Notes under the pieces: model-generated
The model's database searches: none
What the model saw: the letters and a program-made list of their open reading frames with translations, nothing else
Told to the model about the DNA's origin: nothing
Program-made: the position numbers and the translations under genes
Part shown: piece by piece, positions 36,783 through 49,486 of the stretch
Position numbering within the stretch: the stretch's first letter is position 1
Layout: every line of letters begins with the position of its first letter
Assembly (NCBI GenBank): GCA_963514095.1
Contig: OY741276.1
Location: 10,387,266-10,451,265, forward strand
DNA from: Eutrigla gurnardus
Lineage: Eukaryota > Chordata > Actinopteri > Perciformes > Triglidae
DNA: 64,000 nt
Direction: 5' to 3'

Positions 36783-39700
36783 TAGCTAAGAGATGTTTTA
36801 ATTCTCCAGCAAACAAACTGCCTAAAAAGATTCGATAAAGGATTCAGACTCACTAAGCGATCCAGAAGCGGATTCCCTATAGTTCTCTATCCAAACATTT
36901 CCTTTCTTCTAGCTACACAGATACTTTTATCTGGCACATTTCAGTGGAGGTGAATGGATTTAGTTCCTCACAACGCTGAAACATATTAATGAATGACTTC
37001 ACTTTGAACAGTTTTCGTTGGAACTACTTTCTACAAAAGAATTTGTCTCGGTTGCCTTTCTTGTATTTATTGCTTGTAAATATGATTACTTGTCTGAAGC
37101 AAACTGACTAAATGTTTGTTTTTGGTGAATCAAGGTGCAGACTCATGTTGTCTCACAAGCCCACAATGTGAGCTCACAGGACACGCTCACTTAGCCGTGA
37201 CAAACAGGTGCTTGGTACCTTTATGACCCGGGGTGCTGACGCGGCGGAGGCATCGGTTTAAAAATGGGTTGAATTAGGAAGATTTAATTGTATGTGTGTT
37301 AGGAGTTGGCAACAGTCGTAGCCAATCAAATCAGCTAATCTTATTTTCTTTTTTTTTTAAAAAACACCGTGTTCCCTGTCATGCTACAATGACAAATGCA
37401 TAATGGAGGGGAGAATCTAGGCCAACTTCACCCAAGAGGAAACCAATGTTTTGTTTGGAAGGTCACCAAAGAAAGAAGAAAGAACCAGTTTGCTCGTACA
37501 AGGTCGCTGCATTAGAGTTACCTGATGCGCCAGATGGTTTGTTACACAGAACCATCTATGAAGCCTTCATTGGAAATGGTTGGGGAAAAGGGCAGCCACA
37601 TAAACGAACATCTGTCAATCAAATTCTTGCCAAAACCAATAAGGAGATGAGCAAAAACATATTTCTGTCAAAAAAAAGGCCTACATTGGCGTTATTTGCC
37701 ATTCTTTCGAAGAGGAAATACTCTCCAGTTGTGATAACTGATGCTATTGTAGCAGATAACTGCTTCAGGAGCTGCCGTTTTTGTTTAAAATGCACAGCCT
37801 CTCTGCGTCGCCTCACACAAACCCAAGCCACGCCCCTAGACGCCAGTACGGGTGCCAGATGGAAGTGCATTACTTGAAGCCAGACGAGATGGATTCTCCT
37901 GTGATATGTGATGCTGCTTTTCTCGAGTGATCTTGTGACTTTGCAAACTCCAGCTGCCGTACAAGATAAGAAAAATAGATCATTTCTGTTAAGCCACTGA
38001 CTGAGGTGTTAAATATCATATTAACAACAAACATGAGCTTGGAAGCAAAAATGTTCATCTGTATCTCCGGGGGATTATGTTTGGGCTGCTATTTGCAATC
38101 AAGCTTGGCGACTTTTGTTGCCAACATTTGTTGCTCAGTGTAATTTATAGCCTTCTGTATGGTGATTCAATCTGAAAGCTGCTTGCATACCGACACCAAA
38201 ATGATAATGAATTAACTGTGGGTAAAGCAAAAATATCATCATCGACCAGCCCAAAAAGGAAAGAAGAATGTTGGGATGCCCTAAAATCAAACCCTTTTTC
38301 AGCAATATCTGCATTGTACTCTTAGTCGCCAAGGGGATCCGCCAAAGCAGCTGGTGTTAAATATCTTGCTTAACTGTATCATGGGAAAACTCTCCTCTCT
38401 GTCTTGTTGAGTGGAGTGCATGTGGGTGCAGCAGGGCAGTCAGTCGTTTAACAGTGTGATGACACAGGTGGCAGCTGACACATTATCATTAGGCCTCAAA
38501 GATATCTGATGGGGGAAAAATCGACTTATTTGATTTTCTTTTCACTTTTCTCCTGCATTTCTTTTTCGTCGTTCATTTTTCACTCTTTGTTTTTTGGTCA
38601 ACGCATCGTATTGTTTTTGACACTAAAACATCTGATTGTATTATAGCGAAGAGTAAACATTTGCCACACAGTCACACAGTGAGAGCACTCCGCCACCTCA
38701 CAGGCTCAGAAAGCGAACCCTCTCATGCAGCCGACTGTGTTCCAATCTGCTTTATTTCTTTTCTCAAATAACAGCCTTCCATTGAGTCTGTTGTCAGAGG
38801 TGCTTTAGATATTTCAATGCAGCGTCTGTTTCATATAATACCGTTTAAAAGGAATATAAGGCATTTCAAGTTTTTTTTTATTATGTTAAACTGAAACTGT
38901 CGACCTTGCAAAACAGTTTGATAACATATATAATTCAGCTGCACTGTAGATATTATAATCTTCCAATCCAATGAATATTTAATGGTGATAATTGGTGCAT
39001 TATGTTGTATGGTGGATGCGTGTTTCTGGGTGCCTGCAGAGCAGATGGCGAAAGGAGAGGATTGCATTGGCATTGGAGAGCATTGGCTTGGGTGTAGGCA
39101 TGGAGGACAGAAGTAGAGGGCTGCGGTTTATGCCAGAGGTATGTGTAGAGCAGAATCGTCAAGGTTGTGGGGCGTAACTGGGAGAGGATGGATGCCATGT
39201 ATGGGAGGAAATGACACAAGTGTAAATTCAGGCAGCAGAGTTTTGGAACAAAATTTTGCCGGAAGTCACGAGAGGATGGGCTCGTAATATTCTAGTCAGA
39301 AGACATTCTGAGAGTATAAACTTGCAGTCCTTGAGAAGTTTTATTTCTGTGGAACTGGAAGGATAGTGGGAAGAGTGCATTGTTATATAGTGACAGTAAG
39401 TCTAAATAAAATAACAAGTTTATTTTTTATTTCTGTCATGGCTTGACAGGGAGCCAAATCAATATTATGACCACAGACTTGAAACAGATGGAGAGACATG
39501 GAATAACTTTAAAAGTTTAGACAAGTTATAAGTGCAATACTATTTTTTGTTGCGCAAAGGCAGCGATTAATGGGCATGCATGCTGGCAATTTAAGGGTTA
39601 CAGTGGAAGTCTTGGGCATAGAGCGGGACAGCACAGCTTTCCCGCCCCCGCAGCCTGGAGGGTGAGACTGGTGGAGGGAGAAACCAGCCAACAGTGGCAG

Positions 39701-40697
39701 CCTGATTAAGGTGCAATAATCCCAGGTATATTGCCAGGTCGCAGCCAGACAAGGAATGTCAGGCCAAGGGAATGTACACTGACAAGAGTCCTGCTCTAAG
39801 TGTGGCCTTATTGGGAGGATAACCCCTAGTAAACAATGCTTTCAACATAATTGGGGTTCACGTAGGAGTTATAGTGTCAGATTCGAGTATTCAGTGCATT
39901 TCTGAAATGTAGTATGGGTGTGGAAGGCTACCACTGATGATTACTGGTTTGCGGGTCAGGGTGTAATACCCCGCAGCCAGCCAGCTCATTATCAGAGCCA
40001 ATCTGCACAACCCAAACCTGCAAAAATATGTGTTGATCAACCCCCGAACTTGACCCGCACACCACCATATTCCTGCATTATTACGCAGCCGCCATGTTTG
40101 TGTGTTTCAAAGAGAGAGGGGAAGAGAAGGTGGAAGGTGGACTATTGCAATAACTTACTGGGAACGCTGCTTTGTCACTATTTGACCCGCCCACCCAGTC
40201 CTGTGATATTTTCTAGTAAGCTTCCCTGATGTTGCAGGGCTATAGGTCAAACTACAGCGTCACTACAGCACATTGTAATCCAGAGGAATAGCAGATACAC
40301 TAGATGTAATCAGGAGGGATGCCATCACCAAAATGCATCATCTTGTTGACCTGCCAACCGTCCCCTCTCCATCCCCTCGTATCAATTCCCACCAGATGGG
40401 ACACTCTCTGTGCGGTGACTTGATAAATCTGTGGTGCTAACGACGGGAGTGAACCATCCCCCCCCCCCCCCTGTTAATGAACAAAATCACCTACTGGTTA
40501 TGGCCACATAGCGAGCCGACGTGACAGCTTACAGGAACATATTAGGCAGGGAGTAATACTGAGCATGGATCACAGGTTCTGCAATAATTAGACAGCACCA
40601 GTGGGGACCATGTTGACACCTAGGGGAGCTGCCAGGTGCAGCAATCAATCTAGTTACAGTTGAAGTGCACAAGGAGGGGTACTTAGCCTGATGTGCT

Positions 40698-40739
40698 AAT
40701 GTAGAGCTAAAGTCTGGCAATGTAGAGCTAAAGTCTGGC
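40698..40739. repeat. Perfect 2 x 21-bp tandem duplication
   Basis: The unit AATGTAGAGCTAAAGTCTGG (plus C) is present at 40698-40718 and 40719-40739 without mismatch. A third partial copy, CTAAAGTC, follows. The absence of mutations points to a recent slippage event. Confidence 0.92.
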
Positions 40740-40777
40740 TAAAGTCTTTTTTTTCTTTTTTCGTTTGCAGTATCACA

Positions 40778-40995
40778 GGTTATCCATCCCTCTATTCGTT
40801 AACTAAACCTGCTCGGAGTCGCAGGGGGGCTGGATAGTCTCCCAGCACACATGCGGTTAGAGGTGTTAACACTCGGTCTGGGTGCCAGTGTATTACAGGG
40901 CTAACACACGTAGACAGACAAACACATTCACACCTTCAGGCCACGTATAGTTTCCAGTTCGCCTGACCTGCTTGTCTTTGGATAGGAAAGCGGAT
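40778..40995 (-). mobile_element. L2-type LINE/SINE 3' end, inverted
   Basis: On the minus strand this is the 3' region of the element type seen at 7567. On the + strand one reads TTATCCATCCCTCTATTCGT, CGGAGTCGCAGGGGGGCTGG, TGCCAGTGTATTACAGGGCT, AACACATTCACACCTTCAGG and GCTTGTCTTTGGATAGGAAA. These are diverged forms of the usual reverse-complement wording. It is older than the 7567 copy, and I see no clear target duplication. Confidence 0.8.
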
Positions 40996-41589
40996 GCGCT
41001 CTCCTCAGAGAAGTCACAGTGCTGAGAATCACCATCTCCTTCATTGTAAAAGACCAGTTGAAGTAACCAGCTGGACTACTGTATATCCCGTATAATTAAG
41101 CAGCATTTAAAAAAAAACGCTATAACTAGACACAGATTAAAGATCTAAGCATGGATATGGGGATGCTTTTCATGGGGATTCAACTGTAAAGACAAATGCT
41201 GGATTGCAATAGGCGTTTTTTTTTTATTTTCACGGTGACATGGATGTTTGAAGCTAAATGGGTAATTGTGTTGTGGATAATTACGTTTTATGACTTAAAT
41301 TAGGCATTGAATCAGGCAGACAATCCCATTGAGCAAAAATGGGCAGCAGCAGCAGCACGTGACAAGCATTTAATTCACAGCCATCCTTTGAAATAGAAGT
41401 TGTGTTGCTGTTGATGCAATAATCGTGCCTTATTGTTGTACCTATAAAGATTTGGGGCATAGCCATGCTGAATTCTTAGAGAGCAAATATATATTTTAAC
41501 AGAATTTCATTGGGAAATGAAGCATGTTTTTTTGTATTGATGCTACCTCTCTTCCACTTCTCCTCATCCCCAACTTTAGCTTTCTAATT

Positions 41590-41960
41590 ATCTCTCTTTC
41601 ATCTTCTGTAACGTTGGGTCTATGCCGTCACCTTATGCTCACACTTTGAGCGTTCCCCTCACCCATCTGATTATCTACCCTCTTTCTGTCCTCTCCCCCC
41701 TCTCCTTTGTTGTTTTATCTCACTATCACCTGTGTCACCCTCTTCCTTTTATTTCTTTGACCTACTCTTTTCCCTTGTTATGTTATTCGTCTTTTCTCCC
41801 ACTTTCTTTTCCCTTTTCATTTTCCTCCTCTTGCATCTTTGCCCTCCCTTTTCCCCTCTACTACTCCCCCTCCTCTCCTGTTATTCTTCTTCACACTCTG
41901 CCTCCCTCCAACCTCTCCCATTTCCTTGCCTCATCTTTATTCGTTCACTCACCTTGCTTT
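41590..41960 (+). repeat. Long pyrimidine-rich tract on the coding strand
   Basis: About 370 bp of C/T-rich + strand (CTCTCCCCCCTCTCCTTTGT, TCCCCTCTACTACTCCCCCT). It has the same character as 13370-13920. All overlapping frames here are composition artefacts. Confidence 0.8.
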
Positions 41961-44465
41961 TTCAATCCCACTCCTCTTGCTTGTGGCGCCGGCCAATGTT
42001 CACCGAGCATATTGGCACAGGCTGGTGGTCGATGAGTTTCGCCATGATTACACACACACACACACGCACACACAGACACATGTGTGACGTGCGTGTGCAC
42101 ACAGGCCTGTTGGGGATGGTAGTTGATGAGCAATAAGGGGACTCTCAGCGTCTATGCCCATCAGAGCTGCTCAAGAAACCTCATTAGGGCTACTGGCCAC
42201 AGCATGGCACATAGCTTGAATGCTTGCCACCCAATTGGACATCGTCAGTCATAAGTAGTGACTAAGAATCACTGATCAGACCCAAGTCCAGAAGCTCCAG
42301 TCTTAAGCAGTGATCACAATGGAAGCCTCAATACTGAAGTGAACAGCTGTGCTGCTGGTCGTAATGAGGTGTTTTGTCTAGTAGTGTTCATTTAAGCTGT
42401 GTGTGATGGTATGAAGCATCGTGCAAAAGGCGCTACTTGGCTTTACTCCTTTGTTTTGATGCTGTCAGTGAAATTGACCAAAAGTAGTTGGCTCAAAGTG
42501 CGCTCCTGACCACAAGTTGTTAGTTCAATTCTTCTTGTCCATCCAAGCGATAGTTCACTGTCGAGTAAAAGTCATCAGAGGACACAGTGGACCCATTTGC
42601 ATTATGATTATGCAGTATTTGCCGCACTGGTCCGGCTCTCCCCAGGTGCTCAGCAGAGAACAGGGCTGCACTGTGTGTATTAAGTGCTTTGAATCAAAAT
42701 TCCTTGGACCAGACAAAAAAAGAGTATACTGTTTTTGTATGCACCAACATCCAGACAGTTGTTATTTGTTGGGAGATTTGGAATATTACAGAGACATCAA
42801 GATGGCAGGAGTGGTTAATGTGCCTCTTAAGTACTAACCTTCACAGGGTTAGGGTTAGAGTCTTTCTAGCCCAAGGGTAAATTCAAACATGTGGGAGTGC
42901 ATGTGATTGTTTATGTGCTGCATGTATAGTTATAATATTTGCAACTTCCCCCCCCCCCAGGCTATTGTTAAATAAGTTTGTTTTTCTTTTCCAAATTTGT
43001 TTGTAGTGAAATAGGCAAGATATGACTCTCAGACATAAAGTCTCAGACATTGTAATATATTCAGGCCTTCAGCCACATTGATATGCAGTGGAGATACCCT
43101 GTCGGAGGTATTGTAAGTCCAAATATTTATCGAGTTAGAGACACACACAACCCTCTTTGATACTTGTGGGTTGCAGCAGGTTACTGTGTTTGGCTGCAGT
43201 TACTCAATATAACATCAGCCTAATGTAGATAATTTGCAGTAGTGCAGTGACAGGATTTAAGATTGGGAGCATTGTGAGCCCATTAGCTGTGCAGTGCATC
43301 ACATTAGTGTCCTGCCTCTCAGTGTGTGCCTCCAGCAGGAAGGTCCAGGATGTGACATCCAGCCAGCTGGTTGGCAGTTTGCTGCAGTGTGGGCTGGATT
43401 GACAGCTGGAGCGACGTAAGCTCAACTTTGGTCCTATCCATCCTTTTTCATCATCTCGTCTCCAACACCAACTCCAACTGTCACCACTAAATAAAAAATA
43501 AATAAATAAAAAAAGAGTCCCTCCCCCTCTTTTTCTGTCTGTCTGGTCTCCAGACTGCAGTAGTGGAGCATCAATCCTGCAGCTGTCAGGGTCTGTTCAG
43601 CCCTTCCTGCTGCTGGCATTCTTAAGCTCCAAATTACATAATGGAGAAAGAGTCAAGAAGGACAGAAAAGGTGAGAGATGAGAGGAGAAGGGAGTTCAAG
43701 AGGGGGGAATAGATGCCGACAGACTGGGAAGGGGAGCAGACTTCCTGACTATATTTATGCATGCGGGAGTTTTTGGAACCACATATTCATTATTATTTTA
43801 ACAAGCACCGTGATGAGGCTGTCAAGAGACAAGGTAACACTCTCAGACTCCAATCCCCAGACAGTAAAAAGCAGGATCCTATCAGCCTTCGAATGTAAAC
43901 AAACACGCATAGCTTAATTAAGAGGCAAAGTTACCTATAGAATGATTGAACGTGACTTATTCTTCTGTCCTTTCTCGCATGCCCCCTTGTCCTGTCCCTG
44001 TTTGAAGTGACTATCTTCATCGGTTGCAGATTTACTGCTCTTGTATTTCCTGAATGTAAATGTGATTTCCTGTATCATTCTATATAATGTTAAATTTCAC
44101 ACACAAAAATCGGCGAGACCGGTGAGAGGGTAGACAGTGAGAAGGCGGTTAGAAAAATAGGGAGAGCCGTATAGGGAATAGAGCGGAGATGAAGATGGAA
44201 GAATACAACAAAGTCAAGATGGAGTGAGGGAGGGAGGGGAAAGCACGGATGCTTCTACAGGCTGAACGGGAGGCTCACTTCCTATGGGGGGTTGTGTATT
44301 GATGAAAACCTTCAAGTTCAAAGTAAAGGTATGCCATGGCCTTAAGATACCAGACTCAGGCTGCCGTTTTCACCCCTTGTTTGATTGTTGCAGATTTATC
44401 CGACAAAACATGCCTTCAGTTCACGTGGGAGACTCCGCTGTACGAACCTTAGCTGTGAATATTCA

Positions 44466-44509
44466 ATAATGCTTTCTGGGCAAGAGCATAATGCTTTCAG
44501 GGCAAGAGC
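44466..44509. repeat. 2 x 22-bp tandem duplication
   Basis: ATAATGCTTTCTGGGCAAGA(GC) at 44466-44487 is followed directly by the same unit with one T to A change at 44488-44509. A partial third unit, AATGCTAGTT, follows. Confidence 0.9.
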
Positions 44510-46002
44510 AATGCTAGTTGAAGCTTCGTGGGCATCTCGAGTGTTGACTTCATTATTCTCGTCTTGTTTTGCCTCTTTTCTGTCACTTTCATTATAACCA
44601 ATGGGCAGCAGTGTTTTGTACCTTGCCAACTCTTCCTTTCTGTCACACTGGGCATACATATGCAAACAAATATGAATGAGAATGTCTGTTAAGATTAAGG
44701 TAGACGGGACGAGGCGGATACGCTTTCTCACACATCACAGTTGGAACACTGTATTTGGTTATAGTCTCAATAGAATTTCTGAGTACCATCTGCGTGGCTT
44801 GCACTGAACACGCCGGCGTTTCACACTTTCAAAGAACCACCGGGTTACTTTGTTCACTTTGAGTATGTGGGTGTCATACAGTATGGAGGATAAACATTTA
44901 CAAACTTTTACCTCAATCTAACCGAAGAGACTTTTGGAGGTCCGATGCATTTCAGCCCTTTGGCCTTCATTAAAATTAACCGTGTGGGTGTAGAGATACT
45001 GAGCCATGGTGTGTGATTGATGGTACTTACAGTAGAAGTACTTGGCTTATATTGAGCCTGTGATACACCTTGCTGTACACCGCTCTGTAATTAGTTAGTT
45101 TTAGTTTGTTTGAGAGGAAGTAAAGTCAGGAAATAAATCCTCCACCCTCTCTCTCCTGCCAGTATAAAATGACTAAGACAGGCAATAGCAATTGTTATAT
45201 AGGGCTGTTTTAGCGTTTTAAGGAGCTCTTTTATGCAAACTTGGCCATTACCACATTGCTGTGTTCTTCACTGCCCAATAAAAACTAAGGTTGCAGGAGA
45301 GGCCCCCTTAAATCTGTCTGATTTACCCAGGTGTGTGTGTGTGTGTTTGTGACTGTATTTATAGGACGGTGTGTAAGAGACTCCAGAGTGTTTGCCCACA
45401 CACAGGCCGTTCTGTCACTGAAGATGAGGCAGCCTGTTTGTAGCAGAGCATGTACTTGAGAAAGGACACCTGAGTTTGTAAATCAGGCCTGTTTCCTTTA
45501 TTTCCACGCCTTACTGCCTGTTCTATTGTTGTTCAAAAATGTCCTTTATCACCGTTTTTAACCAACCTCTCACCAGTTTCTCTTTTTGTACCTGTTTTCT
45601 CACCTTTTTCTGAATTCGTAGACTACTCGCTTTCATTCTTGACCTTTATTGACATTGCATGACGCTACATTCCTCTGCTGATAGTCGTATCCCATTCAGA
45701 CTGCTTGGGACTCTGGGGCCTCATTCCAGAAACATATCCAAACAGCCTGCTTGATTTCAGTTTCAAAGATAGGCAAAATATCTCATATCTCCCTTTTGCA
45801 GTTTACAGCAATTGTCCAAAACATATCTTATCTTAACTATAACTGTAAATGGTACTCTTTAATCTGCAATTGTCCTGTCATGTCTGTATCTAGGTTTAGA
45901 ATGTACCAGTTGGCTGCTCAAGATGGACAAGCCGTGATAGCAACAGCTCTCACTTGTTACTGGCTAACTAGCATGCGATCATCTACAAAAAGACTGATCT
46001 TC

Positions 46003-46039
46003 TACTTTAGCTATAGTGGGAGGCGCTATAGCTAAAGTA
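46003..46039. repeat. Perfect 14-bp inverted repeat (hairpin)
   Basis: TACTTTAGCTATAG at 46003-46016 and its exact complement CTATAGCTAAAGTA at 46026-46039 are separated by a 9-base loop, TGGGAGGCG. No T-run follows immediately. It may be part of a dispersed repeat or the core of a foldback element. Confidence 0.9.
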
Positions 46040-46084
46040 TGTCCCTTTTTTGTTTAGTAATTCATTTAATTATTGGTTTTGGCA

Positions 46085-46330
46085 GACAATATAGCTGACT
46101 AGAGTCAAACCCACAGACCCTCATGTTAAAATGTTAATCTTGACAGGAGAATATATACAGTTTCAATTATATTAAGGCTAAAAGTTAGCCATAATTGAGG
46201 GCGTGGCTGCTTTGAGTGATACGGAGGAGCTGTACCAGATTTCTAGCTGCTAGCTTTTTCTTCTGCAGCGTCACCAGGGCCCCCCTCAGCTCCACAACGA
46301 TCCCCCTCTTTGTCCATTTTTAGAGTTAGG
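46085..46330. repeat. possible dispersed repeat
   Basis: AAAAGTTAGCCATAATTGAG followed by GGCGTGGCTGCTTTGAGTGA resembles a common spiny-rayed fish repeat (usual form GGGCGTGGCCACTTTGAGTG). Ends are not defined. Confidence 0.4.
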
Positions 46331-48264
46331 CTATTGTTTTTCCCTCCTCCAAACTTGGATCAGCTGTACCCGTTTGATACAGAGCATATGTTTCTACAAC
46401 CCACTATTTGTACTGTGCCTGGTAATTATTTATTTCAAAGTTGTCTGCCAATTTGTATCTTACTATCCTCGCCTTACCTTGTGTTGTTTTCTCAAATGTC
46501 TGAGGGTGGAAAAACACTACAGAAGAGATTTAGCCCTAATTAAGCCGTCCCACATAAACCTACACCACCATAGTGGATATTCAACACCGTGGCAATGACC
46601 TTGTTTTCTTTCACAGCGCCCCTATGTAGGAAATTTGGCATAAATGGAAATTCTCACTCCTCTTAATTAGATCAAGCAATCTGCAAGAAGTCTTGTAGTG
46701 TTTATGCACCCATTAGAGCCCATTAGAAAGCAGAGACACACTCCCCAAGCTCTTTAAGTAAGCTGTATAGACAACGACACACTGTTTGATGTTTTGGCAG
46801 AGCGCTGTAGTGGTTCTTTTTTTTGTTGGGGGGGGGGCATGAAAGGACATAGAGACTGAGCATTTTAAGTGCAGATTGTTCTGTAATTAACCTTTTTTTT
46901 AGCTATACCAAAAGTGGTTTTGGCTTACACAATTTCTATTCCTTTAGAGGTAAGAACTTTATCAAAGTTTAAAGTAAAGAAAATATATGTAATTCCTAAT
47001 CATGAATATCAGTATCAACAACAGAAAGGCTCAGGTTGACCCTGATCACTGTTTGTTTCCCCTACTGTTCTTAGGTCACTGTTTACTTATCATATTTACC
47101 CCACCCTGCACTCCATACCGCCTCAGACTGAATTAGAGCCTGGCATAGCCGCAGCTAAATCCTCATAGAATCCTTTCATACTTTGAAATGCAAAAAAAGC
47201 TAGAAATAGCACCTCACAGTAAGATATTAAAAGTCTGGTGGTGTTCAGGGGCTGGAAACTTTCACAAGCCGTTGCACCAACAGAATTTTCCAACCACATA
47301 TATAATTAGTACTAAACCCTTTTTACTGCTAATGTAGCCTATACTGTATACTACTGCATCAAATATAGTCTTTCTGTCCAAATACTCATTAAAGGTGTAC
47401 AAAAAGAGTCTGGATTTATATGTTTTTACCCAACATGTACTTACATTTCAATAACTACCTTTTTCCTTTTTAAAATCCAGCAGTATAAAAGGTGCTGAGC
47501 CAAATATGTTGTCGGACACTATTTGTGATCCACAAAACACAAAAAAGGCTCCACCAAAACGTGTAATGTGCAACACATACCGGCTGTGTTGCAGCATGTT
47601 GGACATGTCTTACAGACATGAGGAGGAGGGAAATTATGGGGGGCGAGATGGGACAATTCAGGGAGTGAATTGCTGCTTTCCTTGAGTGTTGGTGCACGTC
47701 AACTCTGGGAAATAGGACAGTCATGAAAGGTTGACACAATGACCAATGTCAACTCGTAAGGATGTGTGTCAAAGAGGTGCAGGTGTGTAGCCTTGCATCA
47801 TATGCTGCCAATGTGTGTTTCCCCTAGACATCTGGAAAACACACACCAGTCTGTGAGCTGGTGGGGCTGGTCGGTACCATCTGATGGGAATAATGCCTGT
47901 ATTGATTTTCTAGCAAGGTATACATCTCGAGGGGGATAAAATATGTGATAGCTTTGGGCCGGTGGTCGCTTTATGTGTGACGTCATGCATTTTATAACAC
48001 TAACCTAAAATAAAAATGTCTGAAAAAGGTCAAAGCACAACGTGTATATTCAACTATGTGGTACTTTGTTATCGGTGATCCCGCAACATTGATATGTTGT
48101 TAAAATTCTACATACTTTTAGTGGCACTTGCAGTGAAGCGCCCAATTTCACTAGAGTGGAGAGAGAGAGAGAGAGAGGGAGACAGTGATGAGATATGTTG
48201 CATAAGGGGGTTCAGTGGAGGGTGAAAGAGAACAGGTGGCTCCTGTTTCTGCCATCTAGTTTAA

Positions 48265-48267
<3 letters not shown>

Positions 48268-48306
<39 letters not shown>

Positions 48307-48408
48307 AGAATGAGAGGGAGAAAGTGAGATACCACACCTTCAGCGCACATCTCCATACATGTATGTGTCAGGTTGTCCTGTACCTCTGTGTGTGTGTGTG
48401 TGTGTTTC

Positions 48409-48457
<49 letters not shown>

Positions 48458-48604
48458 CTGCGTGTGTGTGTGTGAGCAGGGTTCCAGTTGGTTTGGAAAC
48501 AATTAGAACAAGCTGCAGGAGCCCAGGGAGACCGTTCTCCAAATGTCACCCAAATTCACAATCTATACTCCAGGGTGCTCTCTCTCTCTCTCTCTCTCTC
48601 TCTC
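48268..48604. repeat. Cluster of GT and CT arrays just before the terminal exon
   Basis: GT arrays lie at 48268-48301, about 48386-48405 and about 48413-48455 (with the interruption GTGTTTCTGCGTGTG occurring twice). A CT array follows at 48577-48604, less than 100 bp before the acceptor of the terminal ccser1 exon. The open frame at 48488-48697 is intron and includes this CT array. Confidence 0.9.
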
Positions 48605-48697
48605 ATGCCTCTCAGCCTGTCTCTCTGTTTATCATTGCCGGCCTGTGTCGCCGCCTCTTTAAAATGTGTTTTTCCTATTTCTCTCTGTCTTCCTCAG

Positions 48698-48810
48698 GCC
48701 AGTCATCCAGGCCGGTGGTCAGGACTAGGCAGCATCAGCAGCAGCCTGGCTTCAAGGGACCGAAGGGTAGCGCGGGGAGTGGCGGCAGCACTCGGAGGGG
48801 ACCACTGTAA
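48698..48810 (+). CDS. ccser1: Alternative reading frame of the terminal exon
   Basis: If the candidate exon 15310-15358 is included, the terminal exon is read two bases later. The codon split across the junction gives S, then QSSRPVVRTRQHQQQPGFKG and a Gly/Ser/Arg-rich end to a TAA at 48808-48810. The product would be basic and about 35 residues long in this exon. It lacks the conserved FTGR...YSRKN tail. This overlapping frame is stated as a possibility only. Confidence 0.2.
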
Positions 48811-49486
48811 CCACTATCCGCCTCTGCACGGCCGCCATCCTGCACCCGAACGACACGCTTCCAGAGAGGAGCGCCACTGCCAGGGCATCTTGGCCCAGTC
48901 CACGGCTCGTAACCCCGCTCCGGGCTCCTCTAACCTGTCCTGTGCCATGTCTACGGCGTCAGCCCAAGCCTCACTGAACACTCCAGGCCAGTTTCAAGTT
49001 TCACACCCGGCCCCGAGTCCAAATCAATGCTCAGGCTCCGGATCAGCGGCTGCTAATCACGCCGCAATTCCATCTCTCTCCTCCAGGCAGCCAGAGTGGG
49101 TGTCCTCCTCTTCTGAGTCCTTAACTCCAGGGGGAGGAGGAGGAGGAGTGAGTCTGTCAGGTGGAGCAAGGAGAGGAGGAGGTGGAGAGCACCATCTCCC
49201 TAGCCACATCCCTCGTGTGGTTGGGACCAGCGCCTCCTCAAGCCTCCACAGTCTTGCAAGCAGAGGGAGCCCCTCTCCAAGCATCTCATCGTCCATACAA
49301 GCCTCCCCTCCACCTCCTACTCCGTCCCCAGCCTCCTCCTCTTCCTCCTCCTCCACGTTTACAGGTCGTTTAGGACAACCACCTAGAGGCCCTCTGTCTC
49401 TGCATAGCTACAGTCGTAAAAATGTCTTCCTCCAACATTCCCTACAGACTGCTGAACTGCAAGCTCTGACGCAAAGAGACAGTTGA
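48698..49486 (+). CDS. ccser1: ccser1 terminal coding exon (C-terminal 262 residues)
   Basis: The exon starts at the acceptor CTCTCTGTCTTCCTCAG|GCC and ends with TGA at 49484-49486. It continues in phase 0 from the exon ending at 5996. The first part holds SISSSLASRDRRVA, which aligns with NLSTRDRKAI as I recall it in human CCSER1. The middle is disordered and rich in Ser, Pro, Gly and Ala, with a six-Gly run, SPSPSISSS, PPPPTPSP and a seven-Ser run. The end carries FTGRLGQPPRGPLSLH and YSRKNVFLQHSLQTAELQAL, which match the human C-terminus (FTGRFGQPPRGPISLH, YSRKNVFLHH) nearly residue for residue. The tail is therefore the conserved part and the middle is free to vary. The open frame continues upstream to 48488, but that part is intron with a CT microsatellite. 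CCSER1 has no known enzymatic domain and is thought to act in cell division. Confidence 0.93.
   Translation, partial: ASHPGRWSGLGSISSSLASRDRRVARGVAAALGGDHCNHYPPLHGRHPAPERHASREERHCQGILAQSTARNPAPGSSNLSCAMSTASAQASLNTPGQFQVSHPAPSPNQCSGSGSAAANHAAIPSLSSRQPEWVSSSSESLTPGGGGGGVSLSGGARRGGGGEHHLPSHIPRVVGTSASSSLHSLASRGSPSPSISSSIQASPPPPTPSPASSSSSSSTFTGRLGQPPRGPLSLHSYSRKNVFLQHSLQTAELQALTQRDS

Noticed and set aside
37446..37877. 143-codon + strand frame with mixed composition
   Set aside because: I recognise no domain; it starts and ends in ordinary intron sequence with no clear exon borders, and length alone is not evidence. Kept out as probable chance.
41622..42136. 137- and 134-codon + strand frames
   Set aside because: They lie in a pyrimidine-rich tract and are Ser/Pro/Leu/Phe-rich as composition predicts; the end enters a CA repeat.
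48488..48697. Upstream part of the 332-codon open frame as coding sequence
   Set aside because: It precedes a strong splice acceptor, runs through a CT microsatellite (LSLSLSLS peptide), and the ccser1 homology starts only after the acceptor.
49057..49356. 99-codon minus-strand frame rich in Glu and Gly opposite the terminal exon
   Set aside because: It is the complement of the Ser/Pro/Gly-coding ccser1 sequence and mirrors its composition; no independent gene signals.
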